The notes: generated by a model from the letters alone, not told the origin. Positions 12,303 through 25,031 are shown, counted from the stretch's first letter. The stretch is DNA of 64,000 nt from Gremmenia infestans (GCA_032629725.1 JAFEVB010000029.1:806001-870000); one strand, 5' to 3'. Program-made: numbers and translations.

Positions 12303-13580
12303 ATGGCCCCATCTGCCATAACCCCTCCCATGAATCGGACTTCTCCCATCCTCACTCCCGCTTCTTTAACCTTTCCCACATCCAACAATACATCTGGTGC
12401 TGTCGATGGCACTCCCAACTTCCACGGCTATGATCACGTTACCTGGTATGTGGGAAATGCAAAGCAAGCAGCTTCGTATTACACCACACGCCTCGGCTTC
12501 TACACAGTAGCATACCAAGGTCTCGAGACTGGAAGTCGGAATGTGGCCTCCCACGTCGTTGCCAACGGCAAGATCAGATTTGTGCTCATGTCTCCAATCA
12601 AGTCATACTCATCTATCGATGAAAACGAGCCCATATCATCAGAGGAACGGGCCTTGCTGAAGGACATGTACCAACATCTTGAGAAGCACGGCGACGCTGT
12701 CAAGGACGTTGCCTTCGAGGTCGACAACGTAGAGGGCGTTTACCGACAAGCTGTCGAAGCAGGTGCCGTGTCAGTACAGGCGCCCCGCAAGACGTCAGAC
12801 GAGAGCGGATCAGTCACCACAGCCATCATCCGCACATACGGCGACACAACACATACATTACTCTCCCGGGACTCATACCAAGGAATCTTTCTCCCCGGCT
12901 ACAAGGCCATTCCCAAGTCCAAGATCGACCCACTCCAAAGCCTTCTCCCACCCATTGTACTGGAAGCCATTGACCACTGCGTCGGCAACCAAGACTGGGG
13001 TAAGATGGAAGAAGCCTGCGCCTACTACGAGAAGTGTCTCTCCTTCCACCGTTTCTGGTCCGTAGACGACAACGAGATATCCACCGAATTCTCAGCATTA
13101 AGCTCCATCGTCATGGCGTCGCCAAACAACGTCGTCAAGATGCCAATCAACGAGCCAGCGCCGGGCAAGAAGAAGAGTCAAATTGAAGAATACGTCGACT
13201 TTTACGGCGGTGCTGGAGTGCAGCATATTGCGTTGCGGACAAATGATATTATATCCGCTGTTGGGAACTTGCGGGCTCGTGGAGTGGAGTTCATCAATGT
13301 CCCGGAATCGTACTACAGCACTATGCGCCAACGACTAAAGAGCGACAAGAGGAGTTGGAAGTTGCAGGAAGACTTCGACACGATCCAAAAACTGAACATC
13401 CTGATTGATTTTGACGAGGGCGGATATTTACTCCAGCTGTTCACGAAGCCGTTGATGGATCGGCCGACGGTGTTTCTTGAGATCATCCAGAGAAACGAAT
13501 TTGATGGCTTCGGCGCTGGAAACTTCAAGAGCTTGTTCGAGGCTATTGAGAGGGAACAAGCGGAGAGAGGTAATTTGTGA
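12303..13580 (+). CDS. 4-hydroxyphenylpyruvate dioxygenase (425 aa)
   Basis: A single exon. The enzyme converts 4-hydroxyphenylpyruvate to homogentisate in tyrosine breakdown and feeds pyomelanin formation in moulds. Two vicinal-oxygen-chelate halves are visible: HGYDHVTWYVGNAKQAASYY opens the N-terminal half (from residue 41) and LEAIDHCVGNQ opens the catalytic half (from about 220). The Fe(II) ligands expected of the family are present: H225 in IDHCVG, H308 in GAGVQHIALRTNDI and E393 in FLEIIQRN. The C-terminal helix GFGAGNFKSLFEAIEREQ is intact. The start at 12303 lies in a good context (CCAAGATGG). An upstream in-frame ATG at 12171 would add 44 residues unlike HPPD and lies in the leader. 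No other gene of the tyrosine pathway is in the window. Confidence 0.97.
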   Translation: MAPSAITPPMNRTSPILTPASLTFPTSNNTSGAVDGTPNFHGYDHVTWYVGNAKQAASYYTTRLGFYTVAYQGLETGSRNVASHVVANGKIRFVLMSPIKSYSSIDENEPISSEERALLKDMYQHLEKHGDAVKDVAFEVDNVEGVYRQAVEAGAVSVQAPRKTSDESGSVTTAIIRTYGDTTHTLLSRDSYQGIFLPGYKAIPKSKIDPLQSLLPPIVLEAIDHCVGNQDWGKMEEACAYYEKCLSFHRFWSVDDNEISTEFSALSSIVMASPNNVVKMPINEPAPGKKKSQIEEYVDFYGGAGVQHIALRTNDIISAVGNLRARGVEFINVPESYYSTMRQRLKSDKRSWKLQEDFDTIQKLNILIDFDEGGYLLQLFTKPLMDRPTVFLEIIQRNEFDGFGAGNFKSLFEAIEREQAERGNL

Positions 13581-14859
13581 ACTATGGAAAATGAGGTCAG
13601 GGAAACGGCGGTTGGCGCTTGCGTACTGGTACAGTATACTTACTGTACCAAGGTTGATTAGCATCCATATTGCATGGCATTGGACGGGTCACCAAAAATC
13701 GATCGACTCGGGCGTTGGTCTGGTCAACCTTATCTATTATACGAGAAAATGAAATGGAATAAAAAATATGTGCAATAAATCGGGAATGGAAGTCACAAAT
13801 CCTGTATCATAGATGATAGAGTGCAAGCACGAGCTTGAGCGATTACTGCTTATGCCCACCCCCTTTCACTCTACCTGCCCGTTGTATCTTCCGCTCAATA
13901 ATCAACTCAAGCTTTCCCTCACAATACAAGCAAGCCATTCGAGCGCAGCACTTTACCCGAAGCCTGTCCTCCCCACCCAAGCCAAGTCCTCGCAACCCCT
14001 CCCCGCCACCATAAAATCCCACCTCCGAAGTCGCCTGCCATCCCAATAACCTATAAACGAACGAACCAAAAACCTGACAAAGACAGCGAGCGAGTGAGCG
14101 AATCAGAAAATAAAACCCAAAGCTGCATTGCTACAGGCTCAGCACGGCAGTAAAGTTTTCGCAACCTGGTCACCGAACAAGGAAACACTCATCCTGTGAA
14201 GGGTATGATTGATCCTGATTAGCAGTCTCATTCATGATCACAATTTCTTGAGAAAGATATTTTGGACAGGCAGATGAGACACCCACTCACTCACCCCCTT
14301 CTTCCTCGTCTGGGAAATACTCTGTGGGTTCAGCCTTTTACCAGCCAGCACACCCTTAAACGCTACCTCCGAATACCCGCCCAGCTACTTCTGCCATTCG
14401 AGGTCATAATATAGAAAGAAAAGATAGTTGAAACCGATGGTTTCAGCAGAGATGATCGAACAGGTCTCATTCTTATGAGTTGAATTACTATGATACATGG
14501 TGCATGGTAAGGAAAATGGAGAGTAAAAGCAACCTTTCTTTTTGACCTTCTAGGGTACTTTGGCCACCCATGCTCCAACTCCCGCTCCAAGAACACCACC
14601 TCCTGCAAAAAGTTGATCAGAGCGAACATTGAGACGTTCTTTGTACAAATGGGAAAGAAAAGGTAAGAACCAACGCCGTTTGTTGTACTCAGGCTAGCTG
14701 ATTGTACAAAGCAGTTCCTTGCCAGCAACAGAAATGAAAAGCGCCAACCGTGCAGTATTATTGAGTAGAAGATTCAAATGAAAACAGCGATGCATCTGCA
14801 TCTATTTGTACAATCAAGGAGATGACGTTTTGTTACGAAGCCCCCCACTCAAGTACTCT
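13581..14859. other. convergent intergenic region
   Basis: Lies between the 3' ends of the HPPD gene and the F-box gene. Open frames here (13813-14049, 14363-14728) are short, overlap each other and show no family resemblance. The notable content is an inverted repeat at 13628-13649, listed separately. Confidence 0.5.
13628..13649. repeat. perfect 9-bp inverted repeat, 48 nt after HPPD stop
   Basis: The arms GGTACAGTA and TACTGTACC are exact reverse complements separated by TACT. The arm is the same word found scattered through the other intergenic regions. In RNA it could form a 9-bp hairpin in the HPPD 3' UTR; in DNA it could be a paired protein site. Confidence 0.8.
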
Positions 14860-17800
14860 CTACTGATACCTGCTGGCTTGATGAACTGGAACTGCGGGAG
14901 GCGGTTGAAGAGCTTGAGGATGTCGTGGATCGTATTCCTCTTCGTAGAAAGCGGGTTCTGGTCGAGGGACAGGCGCACGACTTTCATATACTGGTTGTCG
15001 AGCGTAGCCGTCATCTTCGTAAGCGGCGTACACCGGCTGAGGTTCTCGACGGACAGGTCTTCGAATCATATATTCGCCTTGAGAGTCCGTTACTCGTACA
15101 AGCTCATAGGTCTCCGCATATTGAGGTGCCCGTGGTCGGGGGTCATCGGCGTAGACGCGTTGGTACTCCTGACGTGGGGCTCTCTCATAAGCCACATCCT
15201 CTGTAGCCGGTTGCGGCGTACGTGAGTGATAGATAGGCTCCGGGTGCAAAGAATGAGCAGCAGGGCTATGCTCGCGGTATTGCCCAGGCTGCCCTCCCGT
15301 CTTAACGTATACTGGTGACCTAGAACGCGCGCGGTCGTTCTCGAGTCGAACGCTCTCATACCTAGCATATCTGCTAGGCGTTCTATGAGCGCCATGGCTA
15401 CTTTGTCTTTCGTCGCGGTAGACGACGTTGTTGAGCTTATACCGGCGGTCAACTAATTCAGGCGATCGCTCCCGCTGTACTGACTGCTCCGAGAGTGGAT
15501 TGGCATAACGATCATCATAAGCGAACGCTCGAGCTTGCCTTGGTGGTTGCCGCTCAATAACCACGTATGCAGGATCATTAATTATTTGGTTATTAGGATG
15601 CCCTTCACTGGCAAAATTCCCGCCAACTTTATCATAGCTGTCGCGCACACGGCGGCGCGATTCTGCGGGATCCTGAATATAGCGTGCTTCCTCGTCACGT
15701 GGGGGCTTCCGAATGGCTCGAGAATTATCTCCTTGGTAGCGTTCCGCTTTACTTGCAGCCACTTTGGTTCCACTGGGGCGGAAGTCATTCATAAACCGTT
15801 CTGCGGCATCATTTGCTTCTTCTGGACGTGTGTGGTGGATCTCGGATTGTGGATCAGGTTCTGGTCGAACTTCACCATCCTCAGAACCAACCTCAGTAGG
15901 CGGCTCTTTAGGGGGTAATCTGTCTCTTGCTTGTTGTGCGTGTTGGGAAATCTGTGCTACAACCTCGGAAATTGTGTTCTGCTGAGCTGTGGCGTCCTCA
16001 TCTCGAGCATGTGGATCTCTTGTGACGAGGGTCTGATGATCTTCTCTGTTTGCTTCATATGACTCGGAGTTCACATGTCGAGGATCTCGCCCCAAGAACA
16101 CAGGCTCCCGATCCTCATAACGGGGAAGAGGGTCACGTCGTACTCTGTATTGAATTTCGCCTGCATCCAGATAACGAGGACGCCTATCAACATACACTGG
16201 TGCTTCTTCGCGAATAACAACGCGTTCGTAGTCACCAGCGGCTCTGGTATGAGAGGGCGGGGACACAGGCCGTTGCTCCACATGCTGATACAAGGATTGG
16301 CGGTATTTTTCATTGCGACTTGTGTATCCATAGGTACGGTCATCAGGAATTTCAGATTCTCGAGGATGACTGAGTTGCCGAGCAGATTTGTAGACGGGTC
16401 GACTGTCTAGAGGCAGTTCGTGAGGGTTTCGCGGATCATACTCTCCATTGTCGTATGATACTTCGGCAAAACCATGTGTCTTATTGTCACTGGTGGTAGT
16501 GTAATACTTGTCGTGATTATCCTGAGATGGAACAAGATTTCCATAAGTGTTCTGGTCTGCTATTGCATAGTCCTGGTGCGATAGTCCATTTCGCGCATCC
16601 GTCCCATGAGTAACAGGTGACGCAAATACTTCTGGGAGAGCTTCTTTCACTAGCTTGAGCCTATGGTCGGAAGACTTGGAAAGTGATGTCAATTTGGAAA
16701 TGTCCGGAAGCTGGACCATATCCTTCGTCCAATCCGGAACATAACCCATTTCGTTTCTCGAAATTTGGGAAGCGGCTTCATGTGCTTCACGAAAGTGGTT
16801 AAGGAGTTGAGGGAAAGAGAAATGCTTCTTCTGGAGAGCAGGCGTGTATCCTGCCAGACTCAAAGCACAAGCTTTACAGAGAAGTCCATTGATATTCCGG
16901 GCTGGACGCATCTCTTTATTATGATTCAGACCTTCGATGACCATTGGGAGCGGAGGGTCTTCTGGGTAGGAGGCTCTGGATCTTTGTAAGAGATGGTAAA
17001 TAATGGTGTAAACTTTGACACTTCCAGGGATCTCCTTCACGGGGTTGATAGTATTCCAGACCTCACGCGCAGTCTTTGCGATGTCCTGAAGTTGCATCTT
17101 CCACTCTTCGGTCTTTGGCGCCTCTTGTACGTAGCTGCTAGCGGGATATGATGGTTCTTGATTGTAGGAAGGCCCATATTGATTGACATGTGGATCATGT
17201 GCATGCTGATGGACGGGAATTTCAGGAGCCGAAGCCGGATACTGCCCTTGAATTGAGGAATACATGCCTTGACTTGATGTTGGATAAACACCGCCATATC
17301 CTTGTTGGGAATAGTCTTGGGAAGCATCAGAGTATCCAACATTACCAGGTGGCGGGGGTGGCATTGTATATTGCGGGGTTTGGTATCCTTGAGAAGTATC
17401 CTGATACGCTTGCGGAGGCTGGTATGGCCCATTTTGGTGGCCCGAATACTGGTCTCCAAATTGAGGATGTCCATAATATGGGCCAGGACTTTCCTGGTAA
17501 ACACGGGAATTGTGAACAGGCATGGGAGCTTGCATGGAAGGCTGCATAGGAGCTGGCATTGGAGCCTGTATGGGCACCGAAACAGGCGCTGATTGATACC
17601 CACCATATCCATAGTTTTGCTGGGGTGCTGATGCTGGACCGGTACTTGCATATGGCGCACTGGCACTTGGCGCAGCGGCATAGTAAGAACCATTAATTAC
17701 AGCCGTAGGATCGGGATTGAAGGGAGGGATTTCTGGCCATTCCGATTTCCAATGGACCACTACACTTCCCATACTAAGTGCACTGGTATGCTTGGCTGCG

Positions 17801-20098
17801 TAATGTTGGATAACGCCCTCAAAGCCGTAGAACTTCAGGTGACTATCGCAGGCATTGCAAAGAAACAGCTCCTTACGGTGGTGTTCAGTGTGCGGCTTGA
17901 CCTTAGTATCGAATATCCATTTCATATTTTCCAAGACCAGCTTTCGAAGATAGGGGCCGTGGAGAGGATCCATTTCCGGTTCCCGGCCTGTTGCGCGGAC
18001 AGCTGCCTCATCCTTGGATATCTCTGCATAGAACCGCTTCCGCACATATATTAAGACGTCCGCGGCGAATTTTGGGCAGTCTTCATAGTTCACCTTTTCA
18101 CCACCATTCCACCCATCACGGATAATTTCATCCGCATACCCACCAATTCTTACCCGCAACGGAGCTTGAATGTCATCCCATTCTCTATCAAGGAGATCCT
18201 TAGCCTCTGGATTGATTTGAACATCCTGGTATCGACGTTCGTCAAATCGCTCTTGAACCACTCGGGTCTGAGCCAGTCGATCATTTTCCCGTTGTTCGGC
18301 TTCTTCGCGCTGGGAAAGTAATCTTGGCTTGAGTACTTCCCACGCACCGTCGTTCAGGGGTTGGATAATCTGTATAGCAGCCTGGAATGAAGACATGTGT
18401 GCTAGAACACCGGCTGTTAGTGGTGGCTCGAGCATCATACACCGCCGCTCTATTTCAGCTCGTCTCGCTGCCTTCAGTTGGGCAACTTCTTCCTTGGTTC
18501 TCTCGGGCCTAGCTTGAGGGTGTTGGCGTGGAAGGGGATGTTGACTGAAGCCATTTTGCGATGGCGAATCGAACCTTCCCGGGGGAGTTGCTAGAGGGTT
18601 TATTAGTTAACTAAATCTTTGGGAGCGGAAAAATTGGGTTTTCAATCGGCCTTACGAAAAACTGTATGGGCAGGCTGTGAGGTTCCAGGTGGCTGGAAAT
18701 TTTGAAATGGTCTCGTTTGCTGCCCCGGGTTGGTGGGCTGAAGTGGGAACCCTGTGTGATTGCCATTTGTCGCAGGGAATATCGGCTTTGCATTTTCAGC
18801 TGCAAGGACGTTGCTATTTTGACCTTCTGGTTTGGGGGTTTCGTGATGCACCTTGCGCATGTTCGTGACTCCTCCCATAGACTCATATCTTTCCCAGCGT
18901 GCTGCATCACTCTTTCTTTCTTTGCCGCGCTCGTCTAAGCCTTTTAGCCACTCTTCTGCTGTGGCCGAGCCTAGAGCCTTGACATTGTCGAATTCTTGTT
19001 TGATGTCCTCGATCTGGGAGTTGGAATACCGTTTAGCTATCTGGATCGTGGGAGGATGTTGTCCAGTTTGTAAAGTGGAAGCAGGAAGAACATGGAGCTC
19101 ATTGGTTAGAAAAATAAAGGGGAGGGCAGCCATCAGTGGAAAAGGAATAGAAGATGACAACATCAAATCAATTTCCTGGGATACATTAGTTGGGTCCAGA
19201 GTATATGGGTCCAAATGAAATCGCCGCCTACCTTTGTTGAATTCTGTTCGAGACAGGAGCCGCATGCACGAATACCAAATGACCAAACGGGTACAACTCC
19301 GCTTTCACCGGGACCGGGATGCCACTGGTCCCCTGGCACCGTGGATTTGGCCTGTTTCTTATTGCAAAATTGGCATGACGGCCCACAGGCCAATCTCCAC
19401 ATGTCCAGCTCCGACGTTCCTGCAAGCGGACCGGGCATTCCATGGCGGAAAAGCAGCCTAGAAGATTTCCAGATAGTATCCGACTTCAAGATTTTTGTGG
19501 CTGACCCTGGTAGGGCATCAATAGAAACATCCTTGGAAGGTTCAAGAAAGGCATTGAAAGATTTGTTAACTTGCAATAATGAGCCTAATGCTCTTGGGGG
19601 ACAAAAAGTAAATATCTGATGCCAAATTTCGGCTGGCAATAAGGATCTGTCATTGAGCAAGTTCCCCTCTGGTCGCCGAAACTTTTGGAAAGCTTCATCT
19701 GGCTTCAATCGCTTCCGGACATATCCATCAACTCCACTGTAAACATGTCCATTGGTGGCCTCTTGCGTGGAGCTTGAGTATTTCCGTTTTCTAGAACCCT
19801 CCGTTGTAAGGTTCGTGGAGGATACTAGAGCGGATGGCTTGGAATTGTTTGCGTCGGTAGCCCACTGTGCGGTGGTTGAGTCTAATCCTTGTTCGTCTTC
19901 GTCATCTGTGTCTGCAGACATGGAAACATCTGAGTCGGAGTCGTCGTTGTCGGAGACGATGGTGGTATCCATATTGCCGGACATAACATCTCCACCTAAG
20001 CTTGGGGGCGCCCGCGTGGGATGGGATCCAGCAGTAGTAGGGTCTGCGGTAGATGAATCTTCGCTGTCCAACGAGATCACACTACCTGGCGAGTCCAT
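14860..20098 (-). CDS. large F-box protein with zinc-finger-like motifs (three exons, 1705 aa)
   Basis: Exons 20098-19232, 19175-18656 and 18590-14860, joined over 56- and 65-nt GT-AG introns that keep one frame throughout (5118 nt). The N-terminus is acidic, with a basic patch SRKRKYSSS near residue 105. An F-box follows at about 152-188 (LLPAEIWHQIFTFCPPRALG). Two CxxC pairs (CQFCNKKQ near 245; CGSCLEQN near 280) look like a zinc site. Later come two C2H2-like blocks (LFLCNACDSHLKFYGFEG and LLCKACALSLAGYTPALQKK, each ending in an H-x(3,4)-H pair), a Pro/Gln/Tyr-rich linker and a long Arg/Glu/Tyr-rich tail. F-box proteins usually bring substrates to SCF ubiquitin ligases through Skp1. I recognise this as a conserved fungal architecture without a known function. 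The zinc sites hint at RNA or DNA binding, but that is inference. Confidence 0.85.
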
Positions 20099-21019
20099 GG
20101 TGGTCGACGTGGGATGAAATTAGGACTAATACCTCTCAACACCAGATATAGGGCAGAAAAGGAAAAAAGGACAAGAAGAAAATTAGACAAGAACAGCAGG
20201 CAGTTGCATGGGCTATCTGCGACCAAAATACAATGGACCAAGGAAGATGCTATCGAGGCTGAGACTGGCTCATTGCCTGGGAGTCTCGAGTTTGGAGCCT
20301 GGAATCTAGAGGAAGAAACGACGCAGCGTCATGGGCGCAAAAAATGCAGACAAGAAGCTGCGCGATCGCAACGAAAATGAGCGTGTAGACTAGTTAGACG
20401 TAAATGTAAAGCAGCAGTGACGAGAGTGTCGCTGCGAGAGCGAGATGGGGAAGGACGTGAGAGAGAAAGATTCGAAGGGTTCGACAAGGCGGGATATGGG
20501 TGAGACTATGTACTCTGGATGGATGGATGGATAGAGACTGCTACTGCTCAAGGCAAAGTCAAGGCGTGCGGTTCGAGTGGTTGTGGAGGTGGTTCCAGAA
20601 TGTGAAAAGGATTAAAAAGTAGGGCTCCCCAGAATTATTGGCTGTCAGTGCATGAGCCGCCCGGCTAACCCGAAGTTGATTAGCGGGCGGAGAATGGATG
20701 CAGAGGGTGGCCGCAGTATTACCTAGGGGTGGCTATAATGCTACCTTACCAGCTTACCTCCTCCGTACTGTACCGGATGACGAAGGATCGTTTTTAGCAG
20801 CAAGGCTCAAGTCAAGGCTCAGGCTCACCCACGCACCATCACTGGTGTTCCGTACTCGTCTCGTACCTACCTACTGCTACGGTATACTGGTTGACTGGTT
20901 GGTACCTTACACCGTACCTTACCTCTACACCTGTTGATGACTACGAATTCTCTACTCACTCCTACCCCAACCACGATCCTTACCTCTACCTCGACCTCTA
21001 CCTCTGCCCTTACCTCAAC
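20099..21019. promoter_or_regulatory. divergent promoter region, F-box gene and ABP1
   Basis: No gene was seen. It has an (ATGG)n tract at 20517-20532, a GTACTGTAC word at 20765-20773 and a pyrimidine-rich ACCTCT/CTCTAC tract (about 20925-21015) directly before the ABP1 start, a common feature of fungal leaders. Confidence 0.5.
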
Positions 21020-23720
21020 ATGGCCTCTTTAAACACCTCTACCAACGGCCCTTCAATCAAATCCTCATATAATGGAGTTATCAATTCCGCTCCCCCATCC
21101 GGTCCCGCCGCAAAGTCCCCAACCTATGGTCAATGGGCCATCTTCTCCGTCTCTGCACCTCTAGTGAATGCCTTCCAACAGGATAGCGGGGGAAAGGAGA
21201 GCGTGCTGAAGGTCCAGAGCACCGGAGGTATGCATATTTCCCGAAGCCATTTTCAGCTCTTTCTATGCTAATTATGATGAAACAATAGAGGGGGAGCTGC
21301 TGGACTTGATCGAAGACTTTTCAGAAGGCAGAGTCCAATTTGCTTTCGTTAAAGTCCAGGATCCTAATACCACGTTGCCCAAATATGTATTGATCGGATG
21401 GGTTAGTACTGATGGTTTGGAAATGAGTGACGTGGAAGCTGACATGGATTCTAGTGCGGAGAAGGAGTGCCTGAAAGAACAAAAGGCTACTTCACAAGTC
21501 ATCTTGCTGCAGTATCTAAGATTCTCCACGTTAGCTACCTGTCAGTCACCTATGCGCTTGACTATGCTGATTCTTTCCTAGGGATACCATGTTCAGATTA
21601 CAGCCCGCTCCGACCGCGATCTCACCCCCGAGAGCATAGTCCAGAAAGTTGCGGATGCATCTGGCTCCAAATACTCCGCTGGCAGTACTGCACCTGTTTC
21701 ATCTGCTGGCCGTCCACCTCCTGTCGCCTCCAAACCAGCCTTTAACCCTACACGATCGAGCGGAGCTTCTGGCTTTAACCCCTTGGCAAGCTCCCGGGCG
21801 AGACAAAACGACCCGAATGCCGATGAGGATGGCTGGGGTGCTGACGCGCCACAAGTGACTCGGTCACAACTGGAGAAGGTTGCGCCCGCATACCAACCGA
21901 CAAGGGTCAACATGGCGGAATTGACCAAGCAAAAGGAACCTTCGAGATTCAATGGAAGTCAAAGAGCTGATAACTCTGCCTCCGAAGATACGGTCAGAGG
22001 TGGCTACCAACCAGTTGGAAAGGTCGACATAGCTGCAATCCGTGCCCAAGCCAAGAAGAAGGAAGATGACCGACCAACAATCGTGAAGGGTGCATATGAG
22101 CCCGTTGGGAAGGTGGACATCGCAGCTATTCGAGCTAAAGCCCAAAAGCCAGGAGATGATGGAGGCCGACAACTTTCACCAGCTGCAACAGGGACTTCTG
22201 CCAAAAGCAACACCAGCGAAGAGCACAGGTCTCTTGCGGACAGATCTTCCGCGTTCACACAATCAGAAAGACTTACATCCTTGCCCAAGCCCAAGGTTGC
22301 AAATAAATTCGGGGGTTCAGGCTTCACCGGAACCAAAGCGCCGACTCCTGGCCAGTTTGGACTTCAGTCCGCGCCTCCAACAGCGGCTCCTGCACCCGTC
22401 GGAGCAGCAAGTAGGACATTTGCTGATGAGGGTGGAAAGACCCCTGCTCAGATCTGGCAAGAGAAAAAAGCTCGTGAAAGAGGTCTTAGCGGAGCTGCTG
22501 CCCCTTCCCCAGGCATTACATCACCTTTGCAAAGCCAAACAAGCGGAGGAGGGCAATGGCACAGCGGATATAAAGGGAAGTCTTGGGCCCCTGTGGCTAT
22601 CAACGCTACTGGTCGTTCTGCTGGATCTGGTAGCATTGGCCAACAGCGAACGGGCGAAGAAGAACACGAAGAAGAAGCAGCTCCCGCGTCGCCAGCTGGT
22701 GGAATTGGGGCAATCAGGGACAGATTCAAGGGTGGAGCACCAATGGGCGCACCCAGTATCCCACGAACAACTACAGGAGAGCAATCACCGCCCCCACCTC
22801 CTATGAATACCCGGCCATCTGGACCAACTGGCGGAGTGCCCATGCCTGGCCTTCCCACACGACCTCGTCCCGATGAAGATGAAGAAGACCAAGCTGGACC
22901 CAACATCCCTCCACCACCTCGAGTCCCACGCAGCCCAACACCCCCTACCCCCGAAGCACGTGATGTCTCACCCGTCCGAATCGCCATGCCAGTTGCCCGA
23001 GGCAGAGAGATTGAAGCCCCCGAAGAGCGCAATCCCCCGCCCGTTCTTCCCGAGCAAGCAATTAGCAACCGCATCCCCGATGAAGAAGACCTTACTGAAG
23101 AGCCTGCCGGCCATGACCCAGCTCGTGGCGCAGCAGCCGCAGTTGCTGCAGCATCATTCGGTCACAACGCCCCTTCAGCCGCCACCCAAAACTCTGGTGG
23201 CAAGCGCGCACTCATCCAATATGACTACGAGAAAGCTGAGGATAACGAGCTCGAGCTTATAGAGGGCGAGTACGTTACCAACATAGAGATGGTGGATGAG
23301 GATTGGTGGATGGGCACGAACTCCAGGGGCGAAAGTGGATTGTTTCCTAGCAACTACGTCGAGATCGTCGAGGGCGAAGAGGAGCAGGAAGAAGCTGCCC
23401 CACCTCCTCCTGTGCCAGCTGCTTCACGACCGACTCCCGCTCCTGCCCCAGCAGCGGCGCCCTCGGGACCGACTGCGACGGCGATTTATGATTATGAGGC
23501 TGCGGAGGATAATGAGTTGAGCTTTGATGAAAATGCGACTATTACTGGACTGGTGAGCCCCACTTCCCCCCTCCATCATCCCACCTAAAAAGTCATTTTT
23601 GGAATTATAATACTGATAATAATGTTCCAATAGGAGTTCCCCGACGAAGACTGGTGGTTCGGCCATTTCAACGGAAAGTCTGGTCTTTTCCCAGCAAACT
23701 ATGTACAACTTGACGAGTAA
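21020..23720 (+). CDS. abp1: actin-binding protein Abp1, ADF-H plus two SH3 domains (five exons, 817 aa)
   Basis: Exons 21020-21227, 21289-21401, 21455-21529, 21582-23552 and 23634-23720; all introns are GT-AG (52-81 nt) and the frame closes exactly. Residues 10-150 form the ADF/cofilin homology domain (YGQWAIFSVSA, KYVLIGWCGEGVPERTKGYF). A DEDGWGAD acidic-Trp motif near 214 resembles the Arp2/3-activating motif of yeast Abp1. Two near-identical units around GKVDIAAIRA follow at about 272 and 302, then a Pro-rich stretch. SH3 domains lie at about 672-728 (ALIQYDYEKAEDNELEL, ending GLFPSNYVEI) and 763-817 (AIYDYEAAEDNELSF, ending GLFPANYVQL). Abp1 works at cortical actin patches in endocytosis. 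The second SH3 is split by the last intron, so reading on past 23552 would destroy it. Confidence 0.95.
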
Positions 23721-25031
23721 ATTAACGCTCCCCTTTTTGACTTTTGCGGAGTATAGAATCTAGTCTATCTCAGCTAGCGGTGGTGAATCAAAAGCTATAT
23801 TTGCCAATAACTCGTGCTTCTATTTATGCCTTTGCAAGGCAGTAAAAGATTTCAGCCGTACCCGTAAAAACAGAGCTCCCTAGCGGTTGCTACTAGAAAT
23901 TTCCCGTGACAATAAAGTTGCTTTTAACCTGAACGGTAACATATTACCACGCCAGCTTCAGACAACAATGACATCGCTATCTCCGCCAAGCTGATTTCTC
24001 TTGGCTTTGAAACACTTCTGTATGTAGAAGCAACTATTCTCGGTATATAACGTTCATCACCTTGGTATAGGTACTTATCTCAACCCCTACGAAACCCAGC
24101 CATCAACTTTCCCTCCCTCCTCGGAGATTCTATATCGATATATCTAACTTTATTCTCCAACTGTGAGTGAGATATTGTAGCTCTTTAAAACACAGCACCC
24201 CACTGGTTTTTCTGCTATTCTACAGCTCGGTACGGTTCTATAGATGAATTACCAGGTATGAAGGGTGATAGTACAGTAGCAAATGACCTTCACGTGCACA
24301 ATGTCTTCCTTTCCGGATAGATGTTGTAATATACCTCTTTTCTTTTTCTCTGAGGATTGTGTAGAGAGTAGCGTGGTTTTGATGGATTGACGGACTTGTC
24401 CTTGTATTTGTATTCCAGATTTCTTGAATGCAACTATGTGGGAACCACCCACCACCTCCCGCTGAAAGTGGGACAACAAGGCATGTAAGCTGAATGAATG
24501 AATAGTCTAGATATTGAATTTGAAGATGATGATTTATATATTTCTCGATGAGCGTTTTTAGGGTGTTGTATTATAATGTATTTTGTATAGTAGAAATGGC
24601 CCTAGATTACATCTCAGTTGGGGTGAGTTAAGAATCTGTTATTGAAAGTAGGATTGTGATGGCTTATAGGTAGTGGTTCAGGGTATTGAGAACCGTGTTC
24701 TGGTCGGAGGATATATTAGCTAATGTGAGGAGGCATTTATTACATTTGAGTTGGGGTTAGGATTGCGGGGGGTGTTTCCAGATATTGATTCAAAGCGGTT
24801 GAGATACTCGCGCTGAGGATGGGGTATTATATAAGGTAGCGCGAGAGTCGATTTTGAAGTCAGTTCTAAATAATCTCTCGCTTGAATGAAGTGAGGAATT
24901 GTAGTAGATAGGATGGACTGTTCGAATATGTCCAAGTGTCTTGAGGATGCTGGTTTGAGAATCTCTTGTCCCGATGGGATACTAGAAATGAATGGGTGTT
25001 TATTGCTGTTATTAATCCTATATATTCGTCT
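23721..25031. other. convergent intergenic region, AT-rich
   Basis: Lies between the 3' ends of ABP1 and the C2H2-like gene. The sequence is AT-rich, mainly 24480-24900, with no convincing ORF. A GTACAGTA word is at 24271-24278. Confidence 0.5.
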
